A DNA stretch of 64,000 nucleotides from Drosophila miranda (taxonomy: Eukaryota; Arthropoda; Insecta; Diptera; Drosophilidae): positions 42,702,624-42,766,623 of the forward strand of contig NW_022881603.1 in the NCBI RefSeq assembly GCF_003369915.1. The letters are read 5' to 3'. The notes beneath the pieces were generated by a model that was given only the letters and a program-made list of their open reading frames with translations, was not told the DNA's origin and searched no databases. The translations under genes were made by a program, and so were the position numbers. Shown in pieces: positions 52,473-64,000 of this stretch (the stretch's first letter is position 1; every line of letters begins with the position of its first letter).

Positions 52473-54040
52473 TGTAAGGAAGTTCTCAGGCCGAGGTACA
52501 GCTTCTCAGTCTGTCCAGGACCTGTGTGAGGACCTAAGGGGAGAGCCGCTCGTGGCGAAAGCGCGCCCGTGGGGTGGATCGTGGGACGGTCGGGCCTGGC
52601 CCGGCCACGAGGCGTGGGTGAAGCCGTGCTTGGGAGCTGCAGAGACGTGCGTTGGGGGTCATGTGTGGCGGGAGACAGGGTTTGGGTCAGGGATCGGAAA
52701 GGTGTGGGAGAGGGTAGCCCAGCCTAGCAGATGCCGCATGATCCACGACTCACATCTGCGTCGCCGGGTCCCCCGGGCGAGGGTGTAGGAGAGGGAACGC
52801 AGCTTTGCGAATGCCGCGTGAATCCACGACTCACATCCAGCATCGCCGGGTCCCCAGGGGAGAAAGGTATAGGAGAGGGAAAACCCAGTTTGGTGAATGC
52901 CGCATGAATCCACGACTCACATCCACTTCGCCGGGCCTCCCGGGAAAAGGGAAGAGAGGGGGAGGGGGGTGAGTGACTCCTACGGGCGAATGTTCTGAGA
53001 CAGAGATTGGGTTGAGGTTGGTGTCTTTATTGTTTTCGGATCATTTCCCTACTTAAAATACCGCGCCTGCAGCGGGGAAATAAACGCCAAAAAAAATATC
53101 ATAAACAACATGTGGGCATAGATATGTAAAGAAACTGCGGGAATGTTCTGCTTATACCTGCCTACTGCACCGATCTATCCCCCCAGAGCTCACATACGTG
53201 AGGTGGCTCACCCTTGTGTCCCTTCTTTGGGTCCTGTTCTCCCACGGCGGGGCCTCGTCACTTCGGGGGCTTCCTTTGCACACCGCGTGGGTGCGGTCAC
53301 AGCTGGTTTTATTCACCGCGTGCGGGCGAACACGGCTTATTGCGTACACGGCGCGGTCACGGCTAGTTTTTCACATCTATTTTGGCTTCCGCCGCACAAC
53401 CGGTCTGGCTCAGACCTCCGAGATCACTCCCGAGCTTGTCTCGCGCTGGACCGTGCCAGGCCTCGGCTTTTCTTTTTCGCAGCTTCTCTGCCGCTTCGCT
53501 GCTGCGTCGCCTTCGGCTGCCGGCCTCGGCGGCGTGGGTGTATGGCTGCGTGTGTGTATTGCCTGCTTCGCCGTCGGCTCTTTTCCTCGGCTGCGTGGGC
53601 GTAAAACCGATCGGTGGCTTCTCTGCCGCTTCGCTCTCTTTCATGTTGTCTCTTTTCGTCTGCGTATAGCCGTTCTCTTCCTTGCGTTGGCTGCGTGGGC
53701 GTAAGAGCGTATCTCTTTCGTGTTGGTTCTCTTTTCCTTCGTATAGCCGTGGTGTGCGTCTCTCTTCGCTGCGTGGCCGTGGTGTGCGTCTCTCTTACGT
53801 GTTGGTTCTCTTAGTTCTAATAAGTACAAGGGCCTACTGTTTTGGGGTTTCTTAGCCTATTTCTTACTTTAATGGGTGAAAATAAGGATTCATTGTTGTT
53901 TGTCTTGGTAATACTAATAATAATAGAAGTAATAAAATCGGATAATAGTGAATAAAAATGAAATTAGATAACAAGCCGTCGGGGCGGTCCCTTCAGGGGA
54001 TGGTGTCGTGGTCAGTGTTGTGGAGGCTTATGCCTTCACA
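52473..54040 (-). repeat. 5' LTR
   Basis: 1568 bp, TGT...ACA, uninterrupted version of the repeat at 41080-44833. Frames on either strand are shadows of GC-rich repeats (CTGCGTGGGCGTAA words). Confidence 0.85.
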
Positions 54041-54044
54041 ACCT

Positions 54045-54617
54045 TTAAAAATGAAATTAAATAGGTTGATCCTAGGTTGCGAATTATAAAAGATTAAATA
54101 AAATTATTCTTAGCTAAAAATCTATCGAATGTCCTATCGCATGTATTTTGTGTTATCGATACTAATTAAAACTAAATTATAAATGTTCGAATCTTTGATA
54201 CCCTGCAGTAAAAGACCACAATTATAATAAATTGTTTTTTGCATTGATCTTATTTAATTGGTTATTTTTGCTATTAGAGAATAGATGTACTAACTGTGAG
54301 AATGCCTGATCGCTCACACTGCCTGATTTGCTCTTATAGCCGCAGAGTTAGTTCGAGTAAAGACTAGTGGACTTGATGAAATAAACGACTTGATATTTGT
54401 CTGTTTTTGTCCTATTAGTTTCGAGTATCTTCGGATACAGTTGTATCCCAGATTTATGGATAATTCTCATGGGAGGCGGCCTGTCCATTGGCCTCGAAGT
54501 GGATTGAGTAAATGTTTACCCTCACAGCGAATCAGGTCAAAGACATTTGACCAGACGGAACACAGCCACAGCTGGACAAATATGTGGAGGGCTGAGCAAC
54601 TGTAAGATCTGGGTGCT
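54045..54617. other. AT-rich flank, no gene seen
   Basis: Between the LTR element and the promoter of the next small ORF. No repeat family or coding region recognised. Confidence 0.4.
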
Positions 54618-54625
54618 TATAAATA
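54618..54625 (+). promoter_or_regulatory. TATA box
   Basis: TATAAATA, about 33 bp upstream of an initiator-like TCAGAG (54652) and 63 bp before the start codon of the small secreted ORF. Confidence 0.45.
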
Positions 54626-54687
54626 CGGCCTGATCGATTAGTAAGATAGTATCAGAGCTTAAATAAAGGCTTCTTTCGTTCGCAATC

Positions 54688-54846
54688 ATGGACATGTCGG
54701 TGTTGTGGCTGTATCTGCTCCTGGTGTCCGTCCTGATGTTGTTCCTGGTGCCCACAGCCGAGTCAACATTCCTTCTCTGGGCCTGCATTTTACGGCTAAA
54801 TATCTGTCCATTCCGCACCACCACCCCAGCCACGGCTTCGTCTTAA
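54688..54846 (+). CDS. small secreted protein, unrecognised
   Basis: 52 residues, the first 25 forming a strong signal peptide (M-D-M-S-V-L-W-L-Y-L-L-L-V-S). The remainder has two Cys and a Thr-rich end. A TATA box lies upstream and AATAAA near 54926. A second frame (54705-54929) stays open beyond this stop and looks more protein-like after residue 30, so an indel may have truncated this gene. It lies head to tail outside the arylsulfatase gene. Confidence 0.4.
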   Translation: MDMSVLWLYLLLVSVLMLFLVPTAESTFLLWACILRLNICPFRTTTPATASS

Positions 54847-55034
54847 TTGACTATGATGGAGACATGATGGAGACAGGACCCGTCAATTTGATAATCGATT
54901 ATCTTTCTATAGATGCTAGCTATAAATAAATGCCAAAATCTATCGAAATTCGTTAAACCGAGCATACTTCAAATAACTGTTAATAGACTAAAACTTGATA
55001 ACTTTATTCTAAGCAGTCTTCTTCGCAGTGTCCT

Positions 55035-57033
55035 TCAAAACTTCGAGCTTATATCACCCAGGACAGCTCCTTTGATATTAATAGTCCCCAAAGTGTAGTT
55101 GAAGTACATAGGACTTGCCCTGGGATCATCAGGTGGGTTGGACGGCGGCTCCGCCATCAATAAATCGAGTACCTTGGGATATCTGAAAGAATGAAGGTAT
55201 TGAGGAACAACCGAAGAAGTACAGCAGATAGTTTCCAACTCACTGTTCCGCCAGATTTAATTGTTCGCACGGATCGTCGCGCACATGGAACAAACATGGG
55301 GCTGAAAATGCGTTCGCCACACAACTGGTGCCCTGAGTTGATTGCCCTTGGCAGGTGACTGTGGCAGCCTCTCGCAGTCTCTGCTGATCCGTCCGACTTG
55401 GAAGAATTTTCAGGCCAGTCATTGCTTTGCCACTCCTACTCTTGAGCACAAGGTTCCAGTCGTAGAGATGGTGATCTCGCTCCCCACCAGGTCCGTACCA
55501 GCCATCCCATCTTCCATTGTAATTAGTGCCCTGGATCATCTTCCAGTCGCCGACCGTCAAGGCGGCGCTGCCCCAGATGTCGTCGATGTTGTGGAGCACA
55601 GTCTAGCGAGGTGATGGGTAGGCATGGACCAGCGTCTGCCAAATGCTCATCCCATCCAAACTCTGACTGAGATTGGCATTGGCCAGAGCCGGTATGCCTC
55701 CAGCCGCCTCAATCAGCGTCGGTAGCCAGTCGCTGATGTGCATGGTCTCGTCGACAACGCGTTGCCTCTTCTCGAGAAGCGGTGACCAAACGAGACCTGC
55801 GGCTCTAACGCCTCCCTCCCACAAGGTGTTCTTTACGCCCCGCAACGGATAGTTCGAGGCAAAGTTCAGGTTGAATCCCTGGGCCGGGCCACCGTTGTCC
55901 GAGGAGAAGATAATGATCGATTTTCCAACATATTCGACTTTCGCAGCTGGTCCACAATCAGGCCAACACTCTCATCCATTTTGGCGACCATGGCTAGAAA
56001 CCAAAACAACGTCGCAGCATCAGGACTAGAGGTAGTTGCGATCGAAGCACGAGACTCACCGGCGTATCTACGACGCTTGTAGTGGAGAATGTCCAGCTTC
56101 ATCACATCGTCGTCTGGCACCGGCAGTGGATTGTACGGATTGCCCGAATGACCTGCCGCATGCGCCACGTACAGGTAAAGTGGACCTTTCGCTGCGTCAT
56201 GGTTGGCTATCACCGAGACGGAGTGCTTTGTTATCACATCTGTCGTGTACTGTCCGTCCAGATTGTAGGCTACATCCGTTCCGTTGCGCATGTCCAGGTT
56301 TTTCTCGACGGCCGTATGATCGTTGTAGTCATGATGGCCGGACCAAAATCCTACATGGCTGCTGAAGCCCCGAAACAGTGGCGTATACTCGAGTTTCCAA
56401 TGTCCCAGATGCCATTTTTCAGATATGTAAGACGTGTAACTGGGGACCAGAGGGATCGAGATAAGGACAAGAACGTTCCGGGGATAAATTGCAAAGGACC
56501 TACCGCAAATCATTTAAATATTGTGGTAGAATCTTTTCCTTAAGTGGCAGTCCACGTGGCTCAGCCGCATAGAGCACCGTATGCTTCATACCTATCCAGG
56601 ACGAAGGGATGGATTGGATTGAATAGTAATATGAAAGGACTTGGTCCACATACCCGTATTTATGGGATATTTTCCCGTCATTAGTGCGGACCTCGAGGGT
56701 GTACAGATCGGAGCGAGATAATAACGATTCAGAATGATGCCCGAGTAAGCTAAGGCATCGATATTGGGAGTGGGAATCTTTGCTGAACCATTGAAGCCCA
56801 CGTCGTTGAATCCCTAAAAGTAGAGATAACCAACAGATAATTATTCGATTAATTATTCGGTTAGGATCAAGGGAACTTACTAAATCATCGGCCAGAATAA
56901 AGATTATATGCGGCTTGGGCGGATCATTGGCCGCCGCGGAGGTAATCAGCATGGGCAGCACCAACCATAACAGCACCAGAAACAGCATTGTTTGCGTCTC
57001 TGAACTGGAAGATCGGGTAAGATGTGCCGGCAT
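55035..57033 (-). pseudogene. arylsulfatase B-like sulfatase, stop and frameshift
   Basis: Six exons: 56881-56988 (or from 57033), 56654-56813, 56504-56591, 56060-56439, 55244-55993, 55035-55182; phases agree. The family removes sulfate from glycosaminoglycans in lysosomes. Visible are a signal peptide (L-F-L-V-L-L-W-L-V-L-P), the metal site A-D-D, the C-T-P-S-R site whose Cys becomes formylglycine, E-K-W-H-L-G, and D-N-G-G-P. Exon 5 has two lesions: A4 at 55921-55924 where five A would keep frame, and an in-frame TAG at 55603-55605 before V-L-H-N-I-D-D. Restoring one base gives about 544 codons, the family length. Two independent breaks make loss of function likely; the product would end soon after residue 270. 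From memory CG8646 is a candidate orthologue. Confidence 0.82.
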
Positions 57034-58645
57034 TAGATGTCATTTGCCCACTAATTGATGTATTGCAGAGATTCGCTGTGTTCGAGGGTTCCCTTCCCCA
57101 TCAATTATAATCACGAGTACGGTACGCGACGATCTCAATTGATCGCCCCAGTCTACATTTTCGACTACGTATCGTATTGAGTGTGGCATTGATCGTCGTC
57201 CGGCGAACTTACCGTCACAGTTCGGGGAACGGGAATGCAACTGAATCAGCAATTGGACTGGGCTCGATGTCCAGTCTGGTCTGTGCTAGTTACTCAAAAT
57301 TCCACACTTCAGCTGAAGCGACGCCTAATTGATTCGGTGACAGATTTCATGGCTGTACGAATGGGAATACGATTGTCTCTGCCAGTTGGAACAGGAATGG
57401 CTGGTTATATACCTGCCGCAGAAATTTACATATCTGCACAGCAGACATTTGCAGTCCAAATAACGAAGCATTTACATATATTTCAGCTGACATATGAACG
57501 AACGGTCATAAAAAATTCGTTGTCAAACGAACAGTCGAACTTCAAGGGTATATAAAATTCGGAGCTTGGAAATGAGCTTCCTTACAGGCTTTACTTAAGA
57601 ACTTTTTGCTGATCACTTAAATTTATGAATAAGAAGTCACTTTCGTTTCACATTAAAATTGGTGTACACCTTTCCAATAAAGCTTCACGTTTGCATTTAA
57701 TTTCCTATTAGACTGACTAGAAATTTTATACCGTTGTTCCTTCCACTTTGTAGATCGAATTATTCCTTGCATGAACCGTTTAGGGTCTTATGCTCGGATT
57801 ATAATTCCCTCTACCATATTATATCCACCACTAATTCTCTTCCTCTTATTAAATTATTAATCCTTATACACCTTTCTATTAATTAGTAACTGTAGTGGTA
57901 TTTGTACTTTGATTGCATGCTTAGTTTCTTAGTAAGTTTAGTACTAATTTTCCTCGAATGTTAGTCTAATAGCTATCTTTCTTGCATGTTCGCGTTTGGT
58001 TCGGCTACGCACCGCGCGTCATGCGGCAGCGCCCCTCGGTCGGTTGGGCGGGAGGAGGGCTGCGTTTTGCCTGGGATCCGCGCGTAACAGCCTTCTGCTG
58101 GTGTCACACGGGCCACTTGACGGTGCAGTAACTGCATCGCCTCTTGAAAGATGCAGTCATTGCATGTCAACGTCCACACAAAAGAGTTGGATCTGGTTCA
58201 TGCGTGAATCCAAATGAGCTATGTTAACTTAACAGCAAACCTTACAGTATGTATGTGCAAAGACGCTCCCAGTTCATACAACGAAAAATTATCCCAGACA
58301 TCCCATAGGCCTTCGGCTCTGGGAGCTTTCAGCTCTCTCATGGAGCGTTCTCTCTTTGCATGAGTGCATTTGAATGATTGCGTGCGGAAGGAAGAAGCGA
58401 ATTCTATTTTGTTTTCGTTTTCTGGGCGTAAGCTTTAAAGAAACAATAACTATAACTGTTATTTTGAAAATTCCTTAAAGGCTAATTTAATATAGATATT
58501 CTTTCATAATTGTCTGCATATTAGAATATTTGGAGCAACGGATAAGTAATCTGAAATTTGATGCGCAAATATGACACGAAAATTTGTATAAGCGCATGTA
58601 TCACCCGTAGCTGAGCCGAGAACTCCCAACAATTCGAACTTTAAA
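57034..58645. other. intergenic, no gene seen
   Basis: AT-rich DNA upstream of the arylsulfatase gene. A GC-rich spot near 58000-58080 carries no recognisable product. CATGTAA/CATATGT-type simple words occur; nothing supported. Confidence 0.4.
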
Positions 58646-59741
58646 ACGAGGGGAACGTTGTGAGTTGCTGCGGACACCGCAACTCTACGGTTATACCCGA
58701 TACTAAGTCAGTATAACTCTCCTCCGGCAGACGCCGCTAATATTAAACGACACGACAAAGAGTGCGTGCGAGAGAGACAGAAAATCAGTCTGAGCGTCAC
58801 GTCGGGCGCTGCGTAGCCACTGCAAATCGACTTGTTCCTATTGGCTATAAAAATGATCTGATCTGATCCAGATTCAGCAATCTGATAGATATGGTCATTA
58901 TCTATGATTCTGCGTTTTTAGTTTTCTCGAATGTGCAATATTGTGGATGCAACAGATTTTCGTCCTTTGTGTGGGCGGAAGGGGTGGGGCGAAATTTTGA
59001 GATACACGTTTTATAGTAAGATCTAACTGGAGTGCGAATACCAAATTTGGTTACTATAGCTTTAATAGTCTCTGAGATTTGTGGATGCCCCAGATTCTCG
59101 TCCTTTGCGGGGGCGGAAGGGGGTGTGGCGAAATTTGGACACGAAACGGTCAAGGTCCGATATCACAGGAGTGTGGATACCAAATTTGGTTGCTCTGGCT
59201 CTTATAGGTTCTGAGATCCTTGAACTCATATTTTGCAATTGGCAAAGCCGACCATGAAACCTGTGTGTTAGAGAGAGACAGAGCGAGAAAGAATGAAATT
59301 GTTTTCTTGATTCTGGCTATAATAATTATACGATCTGGTTGAGATTTTACACTCTAAAACATATTGTCATCCTCTACGATTCTGCGTTTTTGGCTTTATC
59401 GTATCTTTAAAAATGTGGATGCCACAGATTTTCCTCCTTTGTGGGGGCGGAAGTGGGCGGGTCGGAGTTTTGAAATATTTTTGTAGCAGTGACATATCAC
59501 AGAAGTCTGGATACAAAACATCGTTGCTCTAGCTCTTATAGTCTTTGAGCACTAGGCGCTGAAGGGGACGGACAGACGGACAGACGGACAGACAGACATG
59601 GCTCAATCGACTCGGCTATTGATGCTGATCAAGAATATATATACTTTATGGGGTCGGAAACGATTCCTTCTGGACGTTACACACATCCACTTTTACCACA
59701 AATCTAATATACCCCAATACTCATTTTGAGTATCGGGTATA
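58646..59741 (-). mobile_element. DINE-1-type Helitron (copy E)
   Basis: Minus-strand full-length copy with the hairpin end near 58655-58690, microsatellite 59570-59600, and TATACCCGATACTC end at about 59741. Confidence 0.8.
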
Positions 59742-60356
59742 ATTATCATCCCTACAGCACTGTTATCTATTATGATCATACACGGGGTTCGTATGCATGA
59801 TGCAAGCGCAATCAATATGTTTTGTATCTCCTTATAAATTAATAAGATGACTACTTGGTATAAAAATACTGAGTTATAATATTCAATCGACTTTCATTCG
59901 ATTGCCTTAATGCGGTACAAATTTGTCTTCATTTTTTCAACCGGCTGAAACTTTTACGCTCCAAGAGAGGGAGGCCAGCTGTTGTCTCCTAAAAAAAACC
60001 ATTTCATTCGTCGACCATCGATTTGGACCTTTAATTCGTACAAACACACATTATAGTTAATTGCATTTATATTTATATTATTATAGTACATAGCTCTCAC
60101 TGGTTTCAACGGGGCATGGGATTAAAAAAGCACACTTAATTCAACTACAAACTCATAGCCGGGTATCCTTCACTTCAGCCAGACGACCTTAGAAATATCC
60201 AGGCCCAACACATTTAATGTTAATGATACTAGATAGATTCAGTAGACAATGGAAAATAAATATAAACTAAACAGGACATCATTTCTTATGGAAAGCACCC
60301 AATCACCTAATGCTTTTTGTTTGTATTCAACAGTCCCACAGGGTAGGGAACCTGTC
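59742..60356. other. ZnT49B 3' flank, no other feature
   Basis: AT-rich DNA between a DINE-1 copy and the stop codon of ZnT49B. No poly(A) signal could be assigned with certainty. Confidence 0.4.
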
Positions 60357-61213
60357 CTAGAGTATTTCAAGGTCCACGTGTCGAATTTCCGGAAATTGCG
60401 TCTGCCAGGGGAAGAGAAGTGGATAGCTGTTGATCAATTTAAAAAGGCTTTTCAGTGTAACTTACCCGCAGATTCATTTCAATGCGATCGATCTCACCGC
60501 CCATCAGGTCCACAATGTTTTCGCCATGGGCGAGCAGGAAGGTCTCCAGATCGTCCACCTTTTGGAACCCACGAACAGTCTGAAAACAGAGAAGAAAACT
60601 TTACAAGAAATGATTAAAAATAGGTCAGGACAACGCACCGTTAGTAGCTTGGCGAGATCCTGCTTGTCCAGATACGAGCGCGTCAACTCGCGACCATCAA
60701 AGTCAAGCTCAGCCTGAGGGCAGATCCATGGAATTCAATAAAATGTCAGCGAAAATGAAGGTCAGGGTCTCACCTTATAGCGCACACGAGCATTACCAAT
60801 GTCAATGCCCTTGACATCATAGATGGCTCGGATCATTACATCAGCCTCCAACGCAGTGTTGATCTTCTCAAGACGGTCGGTTGAAATGGAGACACCCACC
60901 AGAGCATTGGCATTGGTGTATATAATGAAAGAGGCCACAGCGCCCAGCAGACCGCCAATGACAAGCGATCCTGCGGCGTCAAAAATAGGTGACCCCGTAA
61001 AGCTGCTCAGTCCCAAGCAGGTGCCGGCTACTATGACAACAGTCCCGGCAGCAGCATCCTCGCAGAGCACCACATTCACGCAGCGATCCTTGCCAGAACT
61101 AACTGATCAGTGAAAAGATATACATATGTATGAGAAACTAGCCTCCAGATGATTAAGGAAAATGCACACCGTATTCCTTGAAGCTCACGTTATTTACACG
61201 GGCCGCAAGCTTC
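60357..61213 (-). pseudogene. ZnT49B: ZnT49B (SLC30A9-type zinc transporter), 3' half only
   Basis: Five exon segments on the minus strand: 61170-about 61213 (S-F-K-E-Y), 60774-61102, 60639-60713, 60466-60579 and 60357-60401, with agreeing phases, ending R-H-V-D-L-E-I-L as in SLC30A9. This part carries two transmembrane segments (V-V-I-V-A-G-T-C-L-G-L and G-G-L-L-G-A-V-A-S-F-I-I-Y) and the cytosolic C-terminal domain. SLC30A9 exports zinc from mitochondria. The remaining sequence has no stop or frameshift. Upstream of 61213 homology stops abruptly in LTR-retrotransposon DNA, so the first exons (N-terminus and first four membrane segments) are missing from this window; they may lie beyond 64000 if the elements merely occupy an intron, but the break falls inside an exon. 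Confidence 0.8.
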
Positions 61214-61221
61214 GATGTGGT

Positions 61222-61600
61222 GGGGGGAGTAAAGTACATTAGTAGTAGGAATTCAGATAAAGAGAAACAATGTGTTGAGGATACAGTAGAGAGGGACAAG
61301 TTAGAGTTTCAGGAGGAAAGATTACTAAAATCATTGTTAGTTGTGGTAGTGGGTGCAACGCCAGAAGATGTTGATTTGATATTGCAAACAGAACAGATGC
61401 GAGACAAGGAAGTAGTTAGGATTCGAAAAATGCTAGAGGATGGAATTGAAGTAGATTTTGAAATGATAGATGGTGTTGAGACAACGAGCTTTTTCGCTGA
61501 CTATGATTGTTCAATAATTTCACGAATTAATAATTTCCGAAACGTTATAAATTTTATTATAGGTATTTTGTGTGTTGAGGGTGGCCGAAGATGCCAGAGC
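61222..61600 (+). mobile_element. LTR-retrotransposon pol scrap
   Basis: Open frame fused to the antisense of the broken ZnT49B exon. The stretch R-I-R-K-M-L-E-D-G-I-E-V-D-F-E looks like the linker before integrase in gypsy-like pol proteins, but it then changes to unrelated sequence. Low confidence in class. Confidence 0.35.
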
Positions 61601-61619
61601 CCTTTACAATAGTATTAGA

Positions 61620-64000
61620 GTGATACACTTGGATGAGGCAAGCGAGCCGATCTTGAGCCAAAGTAATAGATTGGGGACAAAAAAGGTCTGCTCTCCAACT
61701 ATATCAAGCGGTAACTGCTAGAGCAGGCGCAGCTGCTGACGGCTTAGCGACGGCATAGGAAGGAAAATAGGAAAAGATAACAAGAGCGAGCATAGATAAA
61801 GACTAGATGAATAAATAAGAGCATGTTGCTGAGCGAACATAGATAAAGCTACGTTTACGTTACGTTAGTTTAGTATAATGACAAAAATGGAAAGGAAAGT
61901 GAATTGATAGGCAATAGAACGATGGTACAAAATTTACACTCGGGCTTCGCCCGAACATACTCCCCCCGTCGAAAGATCCATGCCTTTCACCTCATCTCGT
62001 AGAGGCAATAGACATAGTTTTGCAAGTGCTCTTCGGCTAACACCTGTAGCCATCCTGATCAAGGCGACTCGGGATACGCCATCAGCTCCTGGGATGAGCT
62101 CGAGTATTCTCGCTAGAGGCCACTTCAGCGGAGGGAAGTTCTCGTCCTTAACAAGAACGACATCATTGACGTGAAGCTCAGGGTTCCGGGTGCGCCACTT
62201 CGTTCTTTCTTGAAGACTGGTTAAATACGATTGGCGCCAGCGAGACCAAAAGATTTGCTGAAGCTGTGTGACCTTCTGCCAACGGTCCAAGCGATCGACG
62301 TTTAAATGAACCAAGTCAGGCTCCAAGAAGGTTGTGATGGGGGCGCCAACCAGAAAATGGCTGGGCGTGAGTACATCGAGATCTGCAGGGTTCTCTGAAA
62401 GAGAAAACAATGGCCTTGAATTAATGATTGCACAGATATTGCACGCGAGAGTGCGCAGCTCATCAAATCCAATAAGCGAGGATCCAAGGGCATGTCGAAG
62501 ATGATATTTAGCAATCTTGACTGACGCCTCCAACAATCCTCCAAAATGTGGCGATCTAGGAGGAATGAAACGCCAATAGATGCAATCGGTGAGACAAGCT
62601 TGATGCACGGCTTCGTTCGTTCCGCGCTCCAACAAAATTTGTGGCATTATCTGACCAAATACGAATCGGTCTTCCACGGGTGCAAATGAAACGGCGAAGA
62701 GCAGAGAGGAACGCAGACGTTGTAAGATCCTTCACAAGCTCGATGTGAACCGCCTTGGTGGGGGCCGGTTTCGAACTTCTGGTTTATACAGGAACGGACC
62801 GCAATAGTCCACGCCGGTAACTAAAAATGCACGAGATTCGCTGACTCTGTCCACCGGAATATCTGCCATTATTTGCTCGAGAGTTCGAGGCATCACTCTA
62901 AAGCATCTGACACACTTTTGGATTACGTGTGCTACGGTCTTTCGGCCACCGATTGGCCAGTACGTTTGACGAATGATGGCTAATAGCGACTGGGGTCCAG
63001 CGTGAAGGTGTTTTTCGTGTAAGTGCCGTATCAGAGCAGAAGTGATGGAATGATTCTGGGGCAATATTATGGGATGCCGTGCTTCGAAGTCCAAGGTAGA
63101 GTTTTTAAGACGCCCTCCAACTCGAAGCAAACCGCAATCATCTAAAAATGGCGAAAGCGAGACGATCGAGCTTGAAGCCTTGATGTCCTTTCGCGTTTCC
63201 AGGGCTCTTATTTCAGTAGATAGACGTGATTGCTGAGTAAGACGAAGAAGCAGTTCGGTTCCCAAACGCAAGTCCTCCACAGTTATTCCAGACTTTCGTC
63301 GATGAATGAATTTGCATACATACGCAAAAATTCGTTGCATTTTGGGGAAGGAAATTTACAAACTTTGATTCTTCAACCAAATATCTTGACGCGCAGTTTG
63401 TAATTAGTATGGTTTTTCGTGCCTCCAAAACCGGCTCTGGAAGAGCAGGCGTACTTGGCCATTGATCCTTACTGGCTGTCAAGTATGTAGGTTCATACTT
63501 CCAAAGATGAGAATTGATGAGCTCAGCTGGTAATGATCCTCGAGAAAGCATATCGGCAGGGTTTAGATCAGTTGGCACGTGCAGCCAAGACATTCCAGAT
63601 GTGAGTTCCTGAATAACAGAAAGTCTATTAGCGACAAATACATTAAAGTTGGATCCAAGCCAAAACGACTGTGGAGTCACACCAGCAATAATAAGAGCAA
63701 TTGAAGTTCATCAAAGACACTTCATGCATAAGCTGAGCGAGTAGCGCTGCACCACATAATTTCAACTTGGGTATTGTCTTGGGATAGTCTTCAGTGGCGC
63801 TACACGAGATCTGGAAGATAGAAGATTTGCCTTGACTCCATTGTCGCCTTGCGAAACAGCGTAGATGCAAGCTGCATAAGCACTCATGCTGGCATCACAA
63901 AATCCATGCATTTCAAGGTGGCTGCTTCGAAGGAACGATAGGCGCGGGAAAGAAATTTGTTGCATAGAGTCAAACTGCTGAATAAAGTTGATCCAAGTTG
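61620..64000 (-). mobile_element. BEL/Pao LTR retrotransposon, 3' part, decayed
   Basis: Fragments of Pao-type pol on the minus strand, in frames broken several times: 63762-63965 and 63643-63870 (RNase H-like, C-D-S-T-V-V-L-A-W-I), 63213-63680 (N-P-A-D-M-L-S-R-G), 62732-63340 (integrase zinc site H-L-H-E-K-H...C-V-R-C-F and D-Y-C-G-P-F) and 61934-62677 (P-H-F-G-G-L-L-E-A-S-V and the DUF5641-type end). The pol stop lies just inside the 3' LTR, which starts at about 61957 with TGTTCGGGCG after a G-rich purine tract. The lower LTR limit is uncertain. The element continues past the window end. Confidence 0.75.

Larger units (their letters stand above)
41080..54040 (-). mobile_element. Ty3/gypsy-like LTR retrotransposon with 1.6 kb LTRs
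   Basis: Two long direct repeats (41080-44833 and 52473-54040) begin TGT and end ACA and enclose gag, protease, integrase C-terminus and a third ORF, all on the minus strand. ACCT flanks the element on both sides (41076-41079, 54041-54044), a 4-bp target duplication. A primer-binding site starting TGG abuts the 5' LTR and a purine tract abuts the 3' LTR. Long LTRs recall Ulysses and Osvaldo. Reverse transcriptase, RNase H and the integrase core are deleted between protease and integrase C-terminus near 47500, so the copy is non-autonomous. DINE-1 copies lie in the 3' LTR and the leader. Confidence 0.85.

Overview
This is eukaryotic DNA from a Drosophila-like fly: short introns (about 60-75 bp in most genes), TATA/initiator promoters, AATAAA signals, DINE-1-type repeats, LOA and Jockey LINEs, and LTR elements. 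The host genes (SmD3, Oda, Prp8, a DNAL4-type dynein light chain, Hen1, a VRK-like kinase, an arylsulfatase, ZnT49B) are, from memory, mostly neighbours on D. melanogaster arm 2R (Muller C). The repeat families recall the obscura group.

Layout. 0-11.8 kb: a short THAP gene (frameshifted), Oda with SmD3 nested antisense in its first intron, two small secreted-peptide genes (convergent) and a block of diverged AT-rich tandem repeats. 11.8-20.4 kb: Prp8, 14 coding exons, open throughout. 20.7-21.2 kb: a DNAL4-like gene. 22.0-36.6 kb: Hen1 on the minus strand, three exons spread over 14.5 kb; its introns hold a Jockey-clade fragment, a decayed arthropod multicopy gene, a 4.8 kb LOA-type LINE with a 9-bp target duplication, and a complete VRK-like kinase gene on the other strand. 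37.1-39.0 kb: an ERAL1-like GTPase gene with a stop and a frameshift, then an intact dicistronic pair (COA4-like and PTH2). 39.6-54.0 kb: DINE-1 copies and a 13 kb minus-strand Ty3/gypsy-like retrotransposon with 1.6 kb LTRs, a deletion removing reverse transcriptase, an unusual third ORF and nested DINE-1 copies. 54-61.2 kb: a small secreted ORF, an arylsulfatase B-like gene with a stop and a frameshift, another DINE-1 copy, and the 3' half of ZnT49B. 61.2-64 kb: a LTR-retrotransposon scrap and a decayed BEL/Pao element.

The main signal is the contrast between intact genes (Prp8, SmD3, DNAL4-like, VRK-like, COA4/PTH2) and neighbours whose exon structure is perfect but whose frame is broken once or twice (THAP, Oda, Hen1, ERAL1, arylsulfatase) or cut off by transposons (ZnT49B). 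With the heavy transposon load, and Muller C gene content, this looks like a young degenerating sex chromosome such as the D. miranda neo-Y. That identification is inference; residual single-base assembly errors are the main alternative.
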